Counted from the stretch's first letter, positions 1 through 8,798 are shown. The stretch: DNA of 64,000 nt from Acidimicrobiia bacterium (GCA_022827265.1 JAJDTF010000158.1:20151-84150), one strand, 5' to 3'. Made by a program: numbers and translations. Notes: a model not told the origin generated them from the sequence alone.

Positions 1-37
1 AACAACCCAGGCATGCCGAGCACGCCGGCGCGCCCGC

Positions 38-718
38 TCAGGGAAGCGGCTTGCCATGTGTCTGTATCGCCAGCACAGTGCCCGACAGGACCCTGACGCC
101 GGCCTCGGGCTCAGTGAGTTCGTTGCTCAGGCCGAGCGATGCCGCGCTCGTCAGCGGCATCGCCCCCGTCAGATTCCATCGCAGCCCGCTCGTGCGCAGG
201 CTCGCAGTGCCGCCCACTGCCAGCAGCGTCAGCAGGTTCCCGTCGGCAATCGGCAGTTGCAAGTGGATGCCCGCGGTTGCCGCCCGGACGACGCTCGCAC
301 CGATGTAGGCGGTGAGCGGCAGTGCGGCGTAGTACGGCCGTGCCAGCATCGTCACCGAGACCATCATGTGGTCGAGCCGGCCGCCGCCACCGCCGACCAG
401 CGCAATCTCGGCAGGGTCCAGCCCCCAGGCAAAGCTCAGCGCCAAGTCCAAGTCGCTGTGCGCCTTGTGCCGGTCGTGTCGCTGGACCACCAGATCGGGC
501 CACTGGTCACGCGTCCGCTCGAGCATCGCAGCGTCAACGGAATCGAAGTCGCCGATCACAACGTGAGGCCGCAATCCCAGCCGCAGCGTGTATGCCAAGC
601 CACGGTCGACTGCGATGACGCAAGACGGCTCGCCCGGCGGGAGCCGTCGAGGCGCCACAGGCCCCCCATCAACGATCCAAACGCAGCCGGCATCAAGCTC
701 CACCCCATCGGCGCTCAC
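38..718 (-). CDS. thiN: Thiamine pyrophosphokinase
   Basis: Transfers pyrophosphate from ATP to thiamine, giving thiamine diphosphate in the cytosol. The 226-residue protein has the family's metal/ATP motif GDFDS at 56-60, a KAHSDLDLAL segment at 85-94 and a glycine-rich GGRLDH motif near 110-117 at the thiamine-binding dimer interface; the C-terminal half is the beta-sandwich domain. Length is normal for the family. The start is GTG at 716-718. It is divergent from the penicillin-binding protein gene, with only 56 bp between the starts. I looked for a TPP riboswitch in that gap and see none. Confidence 0.9.
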   Translation of the reverse strand: MSADGVELDAGCVWIVDGGPVAPRRLPPGEPSCVIAVDRGLAYTLRLGLRPHVVIGDFDSVDAAMLERTRDQWPDLVVQRHDRHKAHSDLDLALSFAWGLDPAEIALVGGGGGRLDHMMVSVTMLARPYYAALPLTAYIGASVVRAATAGIHLQLPIADGNLLTLLAVGGTASLRTSGLRWNLTGAMPLTSAASLGLSNELTEPEAGVRVLSGTVLAIQTHGKPLP

Positions 719-774
719 AGCACCAGTGTGACCCCAAGCTGCGAGGCGCAGATGTCATAGCGGGGCGGGCGGCG

Positions 775-3153
775 GTGAACTCTGCGACGTTGCGACCTGC
801 CGGATCGCTGGTCGCTGAGGGCACTGCCGCCCGCCCCGCGGGCGCACATGGGCGCACGGCTCTGCCCGGTACCTTGCAGTTCAACGTGGATCTCGCCCGC
901 CGGCTCGCCCGGCTGCCCCTGCTGGCCGTGATGATCGCGGTCTGCGCAGCCGTCGTGACGATCGGTGCCCGCGCCTCGGCGCCGCACGCAGCGCGCACGC
1001 TCGATGCGGTCGAACGAGACCGAGATCACATCACCATCGATCTGCGTCCCGGTGCCCAGCGAACCCAGGTCTTCGACTCCGACGGCAACCCGATCGGCAT
1101 CCTGGTGAACGACGTCGACCGCGAGATCATCACGCTGGACCAGGTGCCCGATGACGTGATTGCCACGATCGTGGCGGTGGAGGACAGCAAGTTCTGGCTT
1201 CACAACGGTGTGGATCTGCGCGCGACGGCACGCGCCCTGGTCTCCAACGTGTCCGCTGGCGGGATTGCATCGGGCGGCTCCACGATCACCCAGCAGATCG
1301 TGAAGCTGCGTGTGGTGGGCAGCGAGCGCAGCTTCAACCGCAAGATCCGCGAGGCGGTCATCGCCGCCCGACTCGAGGAGGACTTCACGAAGGAGGAGAT
1401 CCTGGAGTTCTACGTCAACGAGGTGTATCTCGGGAACGGGGCGTACGGCCTGCAGGCCGGGGCCGAGACCTACTTCGGCAAAGACGTCTCGGCGCTCGAC
1501 GTCGGCGATGCAGCCTTCCTCGCGAGCCTGATTCGCAGTCCCGGCTTGTTTGACGGGTTCGACCAGAACATCGACACGATGACGCGGCGCCGCAGCAGGT
1601 CGCTGCAGCAGGCAGTCGACGCGGGGATCATCACCGAGGCCCAGCGGGACGCGTTCGAGCGGAGACCGCTGCCGAGCCGCAACCTGTCGCCGCGCCGCAC
1701 CGACGTCGCGCTCCGGCGTGATTACTTCCTGGTGGAAGTGCGGCGGTCGCTGCTGGCAAACCCGGCGCTCGGGGATACCTACCAGGCTCGTTTCAGCCAG
1801 GTGTTCGGCGGGGGTTTGCGGGTGTGGACAACGCTGCGTCCCGAGCTGCAGCGTGCAATGCGCACCTCGGTGGCGGAAGTCCTGCCAGAAGGCACCGGCG
1901 AATTCGAGGTCTCCATCGCCAGCGTGGATCCGACGACTGGGGCAGTGCATGCGTTCATCGGCGGCCCGGCCTTCAGCGACTCGGAGTTCAACCTCGCCAC
2001 CCAGGGGCGGCGCCAGCCAGGGTCATCGTTCAAGACATACGTGCTGGCTGCGGCGATTGAACGGGCCGGTCTGTACCCGTTCGACACCATCAGCGGTCAG
2101 GGCCCGTGTGTGTTCCCGAACCCGCCGCTCGACGACTACGAGGTGAGCAACTTTGCCAACAGCCCAGGTCGGGTGGCCACGTTGGAAGAACAGACAACTG
2201 CCAGCTCGAACTGCGCCTTCGTCCGGCTGGGTTTGATCACCGGTCTCGACGAGGTGGTCGGGATGGCGAACCGGCTGGTCGGCCGGTCCGACGCGGACAG
2301 CTACCTGCCGTACCCGTCCATCTCGCTGGGCGCGCAGGAGATCACCCCGCTTGAGCAGGCAGTGGCGTATGGCACGTTCGCCAATGGCGGCGTACGGATG
2401 GAGCCGTTCTATGTCGCCCGCATCGAGAACAACTTCGGGGAGGTGCTCCATGAGCATGTGCCGCACGGCCGGCGGGTGGTGTCGCAAACCACGGCCGACT
2501 GGGTGACCTCGGTGCTGGAAGAGAACGTGCGAACCGGCACCGGCACGAGATCGACGCTCGAGAGCGGTCAGGTCTCGGCGGGCAAAACGGGGACCACCCA
2601 GCAATTCCACGACGCCTGGTTCGTGGGCTTCACGCCGCACATGTCGACCGCGGTGTGGATGGGCCATCCCGACGAGCAAGTGCCGATGGGCGAGATACAG
2701 GAGCGGCGGGCAACGGGCGGTTGGATCCCGGCGCGCATCTGGTCGGCCTACATGGGGCGGGCGCTGGAGGACGAGCCATTGCGAGTGTTCGCGCCCGCGC
2801 CGCCGCCACCACGGGCCAGCCAGTACCTCTTCCTGTCGGGCGACAGCTGCTCGGTCGCCGTCGCGGTGTCGCCGACGGAGCCCCCGTTGGAGTTCGATCT
2901 GCCATGCAGCATGGTCCGACCGACCGACGACAACGAGTTCGAGCCCTTGCCTGACGCGCTGTGCAAGGTTGCGGTGCCTGAGACCGACGGCGGCTCGAGG
3001 TTCGAGTGGCTCCGCTGTACTCAGATCGCCACCGAACTCAGGGCGCGGGCGACCGAACCAGTGGGCGATACTGACGAATCGCTGCCGCCCGACAGCTCCG
3101 GTGAAACCGGTGCGGACACTGGCCCGGACAGCACTGGAGAGGACGAGACCTGA
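775..3153 (+). CDS. ponA: Class A penicillin-binding protein (PBP1A type)
   Basis: Bifunctional glycosyltransferase/transpeptidase that polymerises and cross-links peptidoglycan outside the membrane. The 792-residue protein has a short cytoplasmic tail, one membrane segment at about 42-66, then a GT51 domain with catalytic Glu136 (VEDSKF), GGSTITQQ near 167 and an EVYLGN motif. The transpeptidase domain has Ser417-x-x-Lys420, a later SSN and KTG at 604-606. The C-terminal tail, about 50 residues, is rich in Asp, Glu, Gly and Thr and follows a degenerate extracellular extension. Start is GTG at 775. It is followed 34 nt later by the zinc-ribbon gene. Confidence 0.93.
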   Translation: MNSATLRPAGSLVAEGTAARPAGAHGRTALPGTLQFNVDLARRLARLPLLAVMIAVCAAVVTIGARASAPHAARTLDAVERDRDHITIDLRPGAQRTQVFDSDGNPIGILVNDVDREIITLDQVPDDVIATIVAVEDSKFWLHNGVDLRATARALVSNVSAGGIASGGSTITQQIVKLRVVGSERSFNRKIREAVIAARLEEDFTKEEILEFYVNEVYLGNGAYGLQAGAETYFGKDVSALDVGDAAFLASLIRSPGLFDGFDQNIDTMTRRRSRSLQQAVDAGIITEAQRDAFERRPLPSRNLSPRRTDVALRRDYFLVEVRRSLLANPALGDTYQARFSQVFGGGLRVWTTLRPELQRAMRTSVAEVLPEGTGEFEVSIASVDPTTGAVHAFIGGPAFSDSEFNLATQGRRQPGSSFKTYVLAAAIERAGLYPFDTISGQGPCVFPNPPLDDYEVSNFANSPGRVATLEEQTTASSNCAFVRLGLITGLDEVVGMANRLVGRSDADSYLPYPSISLGAQEITPLEQAVAYGTFANGGVRMEPFYVARIENNFGEVLHEHVPHGRRVVSQTTADWVTSVLEENVRTGTGTRSTLESGQVSAGKTGTTQQFHDAWFVGFTPHMSTAVWMGHPDEQVPMGEIQERRATGGWIPARIWSAYMGRALEDEPLRVFAPAPPPPRASQYLFLSGDSCSVAVAVSPTEPPLEFDLPCSMVRPTDDNEFEPLPDALCKVAVPETDGGSRFEWLRCTQIATELRARATEPVGDTDESLPPDSSGETGADTGPDSTGEDET

Positions 3154-3187
3154 GCCCGATGCACCTTCACTCGACGGACCCACAGCC

Positions 3188-3973
3188 ATGACGCCAGGCG
3201 CTGCTGGGACCGATGCTGCTGCGCCCGATCCCGTGCCGAGCGATGGAGGCGCTGCGCCGAGCCCGCTCGAAGTCCTCGCCCAGATCGGCGACCTCGACGT
3301 TCGGCTCGGTCAGATCACCCATCACGTGACCAACCTGCCCGAACGGGAGACCCGGGCCGGCATCGAGGCCGAACTCGGTGCGTTCGCATCCGAAGCGAGG
3401 GTCCTCGACGCGCAGATCGCAGGTCTGGAGCGCCAGCAGCGCAGGCATGAAGACGAGGTTGCGCTGATTGAGACCAAGCGAGCGCACAACTCCGAGCGGC
3501 TGTACGACAGCCACCTCACATCGCCCAAGGAGGCCGAAGCACTCACTGCCGAGGCAGCGTCGCTCGGTCGGCGCCAAATTGAGATCGAAGATCAGATCCT
3601 GGAGCTGATGGAGGAGTTGGAGCCGCTCAATGAAGCCCGGGCCGACCTCGCGGCCCGCGAGACCGAGGCTGCCCAGCGCATGGAATCCGTCGATGCTGCG
3701 ATCGCCGCCGCGGAGAGCGACGCCGACAGCGAACGCCGGGCTGTGCATGCTCAGCGAGCTGAGCTTGTGGCCGCCGCCGATCCGGCCTTGGTGTCGACCT
3801 ATGAGCAGCGGCGGTCGCAGTCGCGCGGCGCGCCCGTGCTCGGCCGGCTCGTCGGCACCACGTGCACTGCGTGCCATCTCGACCTGGCCTCAGTGGAGCA
3901 TGAGCGCATCACCCGTCTCGATCCCGCCGAGTTGGCCGAGTGCCCTGAGTGCGGGGCGCTGCTGGTCCGCTGA
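3188..3973 (+). CDS. C4-type zinc-ribbon coiled-coil protein
   Basis: A 261-residue protein with a low-complexity Ala/Pro N-terminus, a long charged coiled coil (about residues 40-190, many Glu/Arg/Ala heptads) and a C-terminal C4 zinc ribbon, CTAC followed by CPEC about 25 residues later. This is the family of Mycobacterium tuberculosis Rv2229c, which also lies beside a phosphatase/RNase H gene, as here. The exact role is unknown; nucleic-acid or protein binding is plausible. I start at ATG 3188: upstream frame overlaps the PBP gene and has no family similarity. Confidence 0.85.
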   Translation: MTPGAAGTDAAAPDPVPSDGGAAPSPLEVLAQIGDLDVRLGQITHHVTNLPERETRAGIEAELGAFASEARVLDAQIAGLERQQRRHEDEVALIETKRAHNSERLYDSHLTSPKEAEALTAEAASLGRRQIEIEDQILELMEELEPLNEARADLAARETEAAQRMESVDAAIAAAESDADSERRAVHAQRAELVAAADPALVSTYEQRRSQSRGAPVLGRLVGTTCTACHLDLASVEHERITRLDPAELAECPECGALLVR

Positions 3974-4015
3974 ACTGGCGGCTTCGCTGTTGCGCTGGCG
4001 AGGGGGATCGGGCTG

Positions 4016-4540
4016 ATGCTGCTGTGGTTTGTGGCGACCTCGCTCGTGGCCATGCGCTGGTGCTTCGGGGATCCCGCCATCGATCATCGCCTCGTCGTGG
4101 CGGGAGCACTCCTGCCCGACGTGCTGCACGCCGCGACGGGCGGGGCGCCGTTCGTTCACTCGCTGGCGCTGCCGACGTGCGGCTTGCTTGCGGTGATGCT
4201 GCTGACCGTCGGGCGCCGGCGCGCACGGCGCAGGTGGCTGGCGCTGCCGATCGGCGTCTTCTGGCACCAGGTGTTCGGCGGTGCATGGATACAGCCAGCG
4301 CTGTTCTGGTGGCCATTCGCCGGTGATGCCTCCGATGCGACGTTTCCGCTGGCGACCCGGGGAATCTGGTTGATCTGCGCCATGGAGCTCGTCGGCCTGA
4401 TCGGCTGCTGGTGGATATGGCGATCTTCGGGCATGGCGCACGATTCGATGGTTCGGAGCAATTTCGTGCGAGCAGGTCGCTTGGCCTACCGTTCAGGGCC
4501 GCGCTACCGGCGCGGGATGGGCGGAGACGGTTCCTCATGA
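4016..4540 (+). CDS. Multi-pass membrane protein of unknown function
   Basis: The 174-residue product has about four hydrophobic segments, two in the first 75 residues and two around 80-135, with an Arg-rich loop between them and a basic Arg/Gly tail. The H-x-V-x-x-G-A-L-x-P-D stretch near residue 25-40 recalls YdjM/DUF4184-type membrane metal-dependent hydrolases, but the match is weak. A purine-rich GAGGGGGA lies about 10 nt before ATG 4016. Its stop TGA overlaps the first of three ATGs in front of the histidine phosphatase gene (ATGA at 4537), so the two are translationally coupled. Confidence 0.6.
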   Translation: MLLWFVATSLVAMRWCFGDPAIDHRLVVAGALLPDVLHAATGGAPFVHSLALPTCGLLAVMLLTVGRRRARRRWLALPIGVFWHQVFGGAWIQPALFWWPFAGDASDATFPLATRGIWLICAMELVGLIGCWWIWRSSGMAHDSMVRSNFVRAGRLAYRSGPRYRRGMGGDGSS

Positions 4541-4617
4541 TTCTCATGCGCCACGGGCGCCCATGCTGATCCTCGTACGCCATGGGCGCCCATGCTGATC
4601 CTCGTACGCCACGGGCG
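4537..4617 (+). repeat. Triplicated start region of the histidine phosphatase gene
   Basis: Three tandem copies of the phosphatase start begin at ATG 4537, 4563 and 4592. The second and third units are 29 bp apart and nearly identical; the first is 26 bp and encodes the equivalent MILMRHGRP. Because 26 and 29 are not multiples of three, the first two ATGs read only 10-11 codons (MILMRHGRPC and MLILVRHGRPC) before a TGA. Each of those TGAs lies 1 nt past the next ATG, in ATGCTGA. Only ATG 4592 opens the full gene. Confidence 0.9.
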
Positions 4618-5188
4618 CACGAGTGCCAACGCGGCGGGCTTGTTGCAGGGACGCGTCGACAACGAGCTCGACGACATCGGTGTGCAGCAGGCGAAGCAGA
4701 TCGCGGCAGCTCTGATACGAAGCGATCAGCGTCCCGACCGGATCATCTCCTCACCGCTGATGCGTGCACGCCAGACAGCGCAGGCCACCGCAGAGCTCAC
4801 GGGCCTGGACATCTCCATCGACGAACACTGGGCCGAGCTCGACTACGGCGAGTGGGATGGGATCCCCATCTCGGAGGTACAAGCCTCAGACTGGCAACGC
4901 TGGCGAGCCGACACCGGATTCGCGCCGCCCGGAGGCGAGTCGTTGGCACAGCTCAACACCCGCGTCAGTGCGGCCTGCGATGAGCTGGCCGCGGCGGCCG
5001 CAGACCGGAATGTTGCTGTCTTCACACATGTATCGCCGATCAAGTCGGCAGTGCGGTGGGCGTTGGGGACTGCTGACGAGATCTCCTGGCACCTGCACGT
5101 CTCGCAGGCACAGATCACCTGCATCGGCTTCCGGGGACCGGTGCCAAGGCTCACGTCCTACAACGACACGTCCCACCTCAGCCCATGA
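4592..5188 (+). CDS. Histidine phosphatase (phosphoglycerate mutase-like)
   Basis: A 198-residue cytosolic phosphohydrolase. The catalytic RHG motif is at the very N-terminus (His7 in MLILVRHGRT), YGEWDG lies near residue 90, and the second active-site His is in FTHVSPIKSA near 147. The full-length fold is present. Substrate cannot be read from sequence; relatives include alpha-ribazole phosphatase, acid phosphatase and the phosphatase half of Rv2228c, whose neighbour is also a C4 zinc-ribbon protein. It has an unusual triplicated start region directly upstream. Confidence 0.88.
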   Translation: MLILVRHGRTSANAAGLLQGRVDNELDDIGVQQAKQIAAALIRSDQRPDRIISSPLMRARQTAQATAELTGLDISIDEHWAELDYGEWDGIPISEVQASDWQRWRADTGFAPPGGESLAQLNTRVSAACDELAAAAADRNVAVFTHVSPIKSAVRWALGTADEISWHLHVSQAQITCIGFRGPVPRLTSYNDTSHLSP

Positions 5189-5220
5189 GCCGCAGCGTCT
5201 CCAGCGCCGGAGGCGCCGCG

Positions 5221-5614
<394 letters not shown>

Positions 5615-5620
5615 CCTCGA

Positions 5621-5626
5621 ATGCTA
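5621..5626 (-). promoter_or_regulatory. Probable -10 box of rnpB
   Basis: Minus-strand TAGCAT (TAnnnT type) ends 6 nt before the 5' base of the P1 helix, which is where transcription of the RNA should start. I see no convincing -35 hexamer at 16-18 bp. Confidence 0.5.
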
Positions 5627-5654
5627 CCCAGAGGTGCAGACGTGGATCGCTTGG

Positions 5655-6098
5655 TCAGGTCCGGCGGCGTCGCTGCTCGCGGACATCGAGCAGTGACCGC
5701 CGTCGCCGCTGGGCAATGCCAGCCAGGATGCCCCCCAGCGACGCCAGCGAAGCTGCGAGCAGCATCACGAGTGGGAGGCCGAGCGGCGCCACCGCGTCGC
5801 CTGAGCCGAAGCGGCGAATCAACTGCACCACTACCGCGAGGACCATCACCGGGCCCGAGCTGAGCACTGCAGACAGCAACTGGTTCTCGGTCGCCTTGGC
5901 CGCAGCCACCGCGCCTCCCGCGATCATCCCGCCGAACAGCAGGCCGTTGACGGCGTACGCCGCCGCGGTTCGCTCTGCCACCAAGGTGCCGGCCACGACG
6001 CCCACCACCAGCGCGGTGCCGGTGGACACGAGCGCGCCCGACACGACTGCGCGTGGCTCAACGGTCCGACCGAAAATCTGCAACAGGCTGCGCATCAC
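5655..6098 (-). CDS. Small four-TM membrane protein
   Basis: The 147-residue product has four hydrophobic segments, at about 17-42, 48-67, 75-92 and 101-125, and ends in a strongly basic Arg-rich tail, so the C-terminus is probably cytoplasmic. The pattern resembles TIGR04086-type small membrane proteins, but I recognise no family with confidence. It lies just upstream of rnpB on the same strand and is divergent from whiB. Confidence 0.6.
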   Translation of the reverse strand: MMRSLLQIFGRTVEPRAVVSGALVSTGTALVVGVVAGTLVAERTAAAYAVNGLLFGGMIAGGAVAAAKATENQLLSAVLSSGPVMVLAVVVQLIRRFGSGDAVAPLGLPLVMLLAASLASLGGILAGIAQRRRRSLLDVREQRRRRT

Positions 6099-6125
6099 GC
6101 TCCATACTGAACGCTCAATAAGGTC

Positions 6126-6154
6126 TTGACAAACAGCAGCGCATCGACAAGATT
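6126..6154 (+). promoter_or_regulatory. Promoter of whiB-trpD, nearly leaderless
   Basis: A perfect TTGACA at 6126-6131 is followed after 17 bp by AAGATT at 6149-6154. The WhiB ATG begins at 6164, only 9 nt after the -10 box, so the mRNA would have a 5' leader of about 2-4 nt. No ribosome-binding site precedes the ATG, which fits near-leaderless translation. Confidence 0.6.
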
Positions 6155-6163
6155 GCGCGTCAG

Positions 6164-6562
6164 ATGCCTCCTGTCACCGCAACTGCGCCGTCCTCTACGC
6201 AGACCCCGAGCCCACGCTCGGCGGCAGCCGACCCCATCCGGGTCATTGTGGACCAGCACGGTGGTCTCTCCACGGATCTGCTCGCCTGGCAACGTCATGC
6301 GGCCTGCCGGGGTCTCGAAACCGAGATCTTCTACCCACCCGACAGCGACGGCGCCGGCGATGACGAGTCCGCATTCGAGGCGAAGGCGGTCTGCGCAGCC
6401 TGTGCTGTATCGGGCGAGTGCCTCGAATACGCCATCGCGGTGCGGGAGAAGGAAGGTGTCTGGGGCGGGCAGACCGCGGCTGAGCGTGTGCGCATCATCC
6501 GGCGTCGTCGCCGTGCCGCCGCACGCGCTCGCAACGCGCAGGCGGCTGCCAAAACGAACTGA
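6164..6562 (+). CDS. WhiB-family iron-sulfur transcription factor
   Basis: A 132-residue Wbl protein that binds a 4Fe-4S cluster and works with the principal sigma factor. Four cysteines are at 48, 77, 80 and 86 (C-X28-C-X2-C-X5-C), followed by the GVWGG turn and an Arg-rich DNA-binding tail. A 40-residue Pro/Ser/Thr-rich N-terminal extension precedes the cluster domain. Its TGA overlaps the ATG of trpD by one base (TGATG), so translation of the two is coupled. Which Wbl subgroup it belongs to is not clear from sequence alone. Confidence 0.92.
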   Translation: MPPVTATAPSSTQTPSPRSAAADPIRVIVDQHGGLSTDLLAWQRHAACRGLETEIFYPPDSDGAGDDESAFEAKAVCAACAVSGECLEYAIAVREKEGVWGGQTAAERVRIIRRRRRAAARARNAQAAAKTN

Positions 6563-7650
6563 TGGACCGCTCCGATCCTGGCGAGGCTCACCCCCTCGAG
6601 CACTACGGCGGTTGGAAAGCGGTCCTCACCGACTTGGTCGCGGGCATCGACCTGAGCCCCGAAGTGGCCCGGGCAGCGCTCGGCAGCATCCTCAGCGAGC
6701 GCGCAACCGACGCCCAGCTCGCTGGCTTCATCATTGCCTTGGGCATGAAGGGGGGTTCGGTCCCAGAGCTGACGGGCCTCGTGGACGCAATGCACGATGC
6801 CGCAGTGCCCCTGCGGGCTCCCGATGGCGCCATCGACATCGTCGGCAGCGGCGGGGCGCCGGTTCGGCAGCGGCATGCACTCAGCGTGTCCACCATGGCA
6901 GCGTTCGTGGCCGCCGCAGCCGGCGCTGTGATCTGCAAGCACGGATCGGTCGCCGCCACATCGTCGTCGGGTTCGTTCGACACACTCGGCGCGCTCGGCT
7001 TGGTGATCGATCTCGATGGACCGGACGTAGAACGGTGCATTGTCGAAATCGGCTTGGGCTTCGCCTTCGCGAAGAAATTCCATCCGGCGATGCGCTTTGC
7101 AGGACCGGTGCGCAGCGAGCTTGGGGTGCCGACGACCTTCAATTTCCTCGGGCCGCTGTCGAACCCGGCGCACGTGAAGCGGCAGGTGCTGGGTGTGAGC
7201 GACCCGGTCATGGCGCCACGGGTAGCCGGTGTGCTCGCGGCGCGTGGCTCGGAACGATCACTGGTCGTGCACGGCGCAGACCGGCTGGACGAGATCACGC
7301 TGACCGATCTCACGCGCATCTACGAAGTACGCGATGGCGAGATCGTGAACGAGTACCAATTCGATCCAACGTCGATCGGGCTGGAGCGAGTGAATCGAGC
7401 GGAGCTGTGGGGCGGGAGTCCGCAACAAAACGCCGAAATCCTGCACAGGATCGTGTCTGGGGACGAGACCGGGCCCCGAGCTCAGATCGTGGAGCTCAAC
7501 GCCGGTGCCGGGCTGGTCGTCGCGGGGCTGGCTGAGAACTTCGCCGAGGGATTCGAGATAGCGCGCGAGGCCGTGGCCGACGGACGCGCCGCGGCGAAAC
7601 TCGAAGCAGCCGTCAGGCTCACGAACGAGCTGGCTGCCGACGGCAGTTGA
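6562..7650 (+). CDS. trpD: Anthranilate phosphoribosyltransferase (TrpD), active-site variant
   Basis: TrpD joins anthranilate to PRPP in tryptophan synthesis. The 362-residue protein has the right length and fold landmarks, including LSVSTMAAF, FNFLGPLSNP and VHGADRLDE. Two catalytic loops differ from the usual family pattern: the PRPP loop GTGGD is GSGGA at 95-99, and KHGNR is KHGSV at 126-130, losing the conserved Asn and Arg. Other trp genes are not nearby; it follows whiB directly. It is either a divergent TrpD or a relative with another substrate. Confidence 0.75.
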   Translation: MDRSDPGEAHPLEHYGGWKAVLTDLVAGIDLSPEVARAALGSILSERATDAQLAGFIIALGMKGGSVPELTGLVDAMHDAAVPLRAPDGAIDIVGSGGAPVRQRHALSVSTMAAFVAAAAGAVICKHGSVAATSSSGSFDTLGALGLVIDLDGPDVERCIVEIGLGFAFAKKFHPAMRFAGPVRSELGVPTTFNFLGPLSNPAHVKRQVLGVSDPVMAPRVAGVLAARGSERSLVVHGADRLDEITLTDLTRIYEVRDGEIVNEYQFDPTSIGLERVNRAELWGGSPQQNAEILHRIVSGDETGPRAQIVELNAGAGLVVAGLAENFAEGFEIAREAVADGRAAAKLEAAVRLTNELAADGS

Positions 7651-7651
7651 C

Positions 7652-7888
7652 GTGGTCGTCGGCCTGTCCTTGCCGTTCGGTGTCGGTGACATCATCCGGT
7701 TAGCGGAGACCTCGGATGACCGTCGTGCCTCGCTGGTAGGCACGACGGGCACGGTTGTCGGGGTTCGTCCGGGGGATCGTCGGGTGATGGCGATCGTTGC
7801 CTTCGACGAGGGTCCGGCTGAGACGGTCCTGGTGTACGGGATCGACGAAGCCGAGATCGTCGAGCGCTTCCGCCACGGTGTCAACTGA
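7652..7888 (+). CDS. Small beta-rich hypothetical protein
   Basis: Seventy-eight residues from a GTG start one base after the trpD stop. The sequence alternates hydrophobic and glycine residues (GTTGTVVGVRPGDRR, then AIVAFDEGP), which suggests an SH3/KOW-like small beta barrel. I do not recognise a family. Its stop TGA lies inside the left arm of an inverted repeat shared with the convergent kinase gene. Confidence 0.5.
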   Translation: MVVGLSLPFGVGDIIRLAETSDDRRASLVGTTGTVVGVRPGDRRVMAIVAFDEGPAETVLVYGIDEAEIVERFRHGVN

Positions 7889-7910
7889 GCCCGCTGTTCG
7901 ACTGGGCTCA
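7886..7910. terminator. Inverted repeat between convergent genes
   Basis: TGAGCCC at 7886-7892 and GGGCTCA at 7904-7910 form a perfect 7-bp stem with an 11-nt loop. The TGA of the small plus-strand gene begins the left arm and the TGA of the kinase gene (minus strand) begins the right arm. There is no T-run, so it would be a non-canonical bidirectional terminator. Confidence 0.45.
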
Positions 7911-8798
7911 GGTTCGGCTGGTGAGCCTTCGCAGGAGGCCTCGGCGCCGCTCGTTGTCGTGGGCGGGGACTTCTACGGTTGCCAGGGCGGCGGCGAGGTC
8001 GGCGCCGCTTGCGAAGCGTTCTTCGGGAGCCTTGGCCATGGCAGTCAGGATGATCTCGGACAGCTCGGACGACACGCCTCGTTCCGCCGGGTCCGGCGGC
8101 GGCGTGCGGACATGTGCGTGCAGCAGGTCGTTCCGCTCGCCGTAGAAGGGCGCAGAGCCCACGGCGAGCACGTACAGCGTCGATCCCAAACCGTAGATGT
8201 CGGTGCGAGCGTCCACCGGCTGCGCCAGTGCCTGTTCGGGCGACAGGTACATGGGCGATCCGTAGACACGACCCGGTGGAGACGGCGGCCCATCGAGGTC
8301 GTGCGCCAAGCCGAAGTCGAAGAGCACCGCCCGGTCGCCGCCGTCGGGTTGAGCGTCGAGCATGATGTTCGACGGCTTGACGTCGCGATGAACGATCCGG
8401 TGCTCGTGGACGTGGTCGAGCGCTGCGCAGATCTGCTGGACGATGGCAATGCTCTCGGCAAGGCTCGGCGGGTGGCGGCTGCCGCACCGGTCGGCCAGGG
8501 TTTCGCCCTCCACGATCTCCATCTCCATGCAGTGGGCCCCGCCGATGACGCCGGCCCCGTGGACGGCGAGGACGTTCGGATGTCCCAGCCGCGCCATGAG
8601 CTCATATTCCTGCTCGAAGAGTGAGCGGATCTCCGCCCGTGCTTCAGCGAATGGCGTCAGCACCTTGAGCCCGACTTCGTCGCCCCTCAGCGTCGTTGCC
8701 CGGTAGCAGTGCGCCACAGTGCCGCGGCCCAACACCCCGGTGATCTTGTACGGGCCGTATTGGCGGCCAACCCAGACGTCAATTTGGTCTTCGTACAT
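7908..8798 (-). CDS. Soluble serine/threonine protein kinase
   Basis: A 296-residue Hanks-type kinase. The glycine loop is GRGTVAHCY (third glycine replaced by alanine), the beta-3 Lys is in VGLKVL, and HRDVKPSN, DFG and YGSPMYLSPE are all intact. The C-terminus stops soon after the kinase core: there is no membrane segment and no PASTA or other sensor domain. The ATG at 8796-8798 (MYEDQ) is the start; the frame stays open upstream only because it runs into a dispersed repeat. A TATGCT -10-like box lies on the minus strand at 8834-8829. Confidence 0.85.
   Translation of the reverse strand: MYEDQIDVWVGRQYGPYKITGVLGRGTVAHCYRATTLRGDEVGLKVLTPFAEARAEIRSLFEQEYELMARLGHPNVLAVHGAGVIGGAHCMEMEIVEGETLADRCGSRHPPSLAESIAIVQQICAALDHVHEHRIVHRDVKPSNIMLDAQPDGGDRAVLFDFGLAHDLDGPPSPPGRVYGSPMYLSPEQALAQPVDARTDIYGLGSTLYVLAVGSAPFYGERNDLLHAHVRTPPPDPAERGVSSELSEIILTAMAKAPEERFASGADLAAALATVEVPAHDNERRRGLLRRLTSRT

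Noticed and set aside
719..774. TPP riboswitch upstream of thiN
   Set aside because: The gap is 56 bp and has no THI-box sequence.
715..1950. Minus-strand open frame of 411 codons opposite the class A PBP gene, and similar long antisense frames at 2023-3189 and (plus strand) 50623-51783
   Set aside because: They lie opposite strongly conserved genes, have compositional features of antisense high-GC DNA and no recognisable family.
2969..3187. Longer start for the zinc-ribbon protein inside the PBP gene
   Set aside because: The extra residues are a shadow of the PBP C-terminus; ATG 3188 fits the family.
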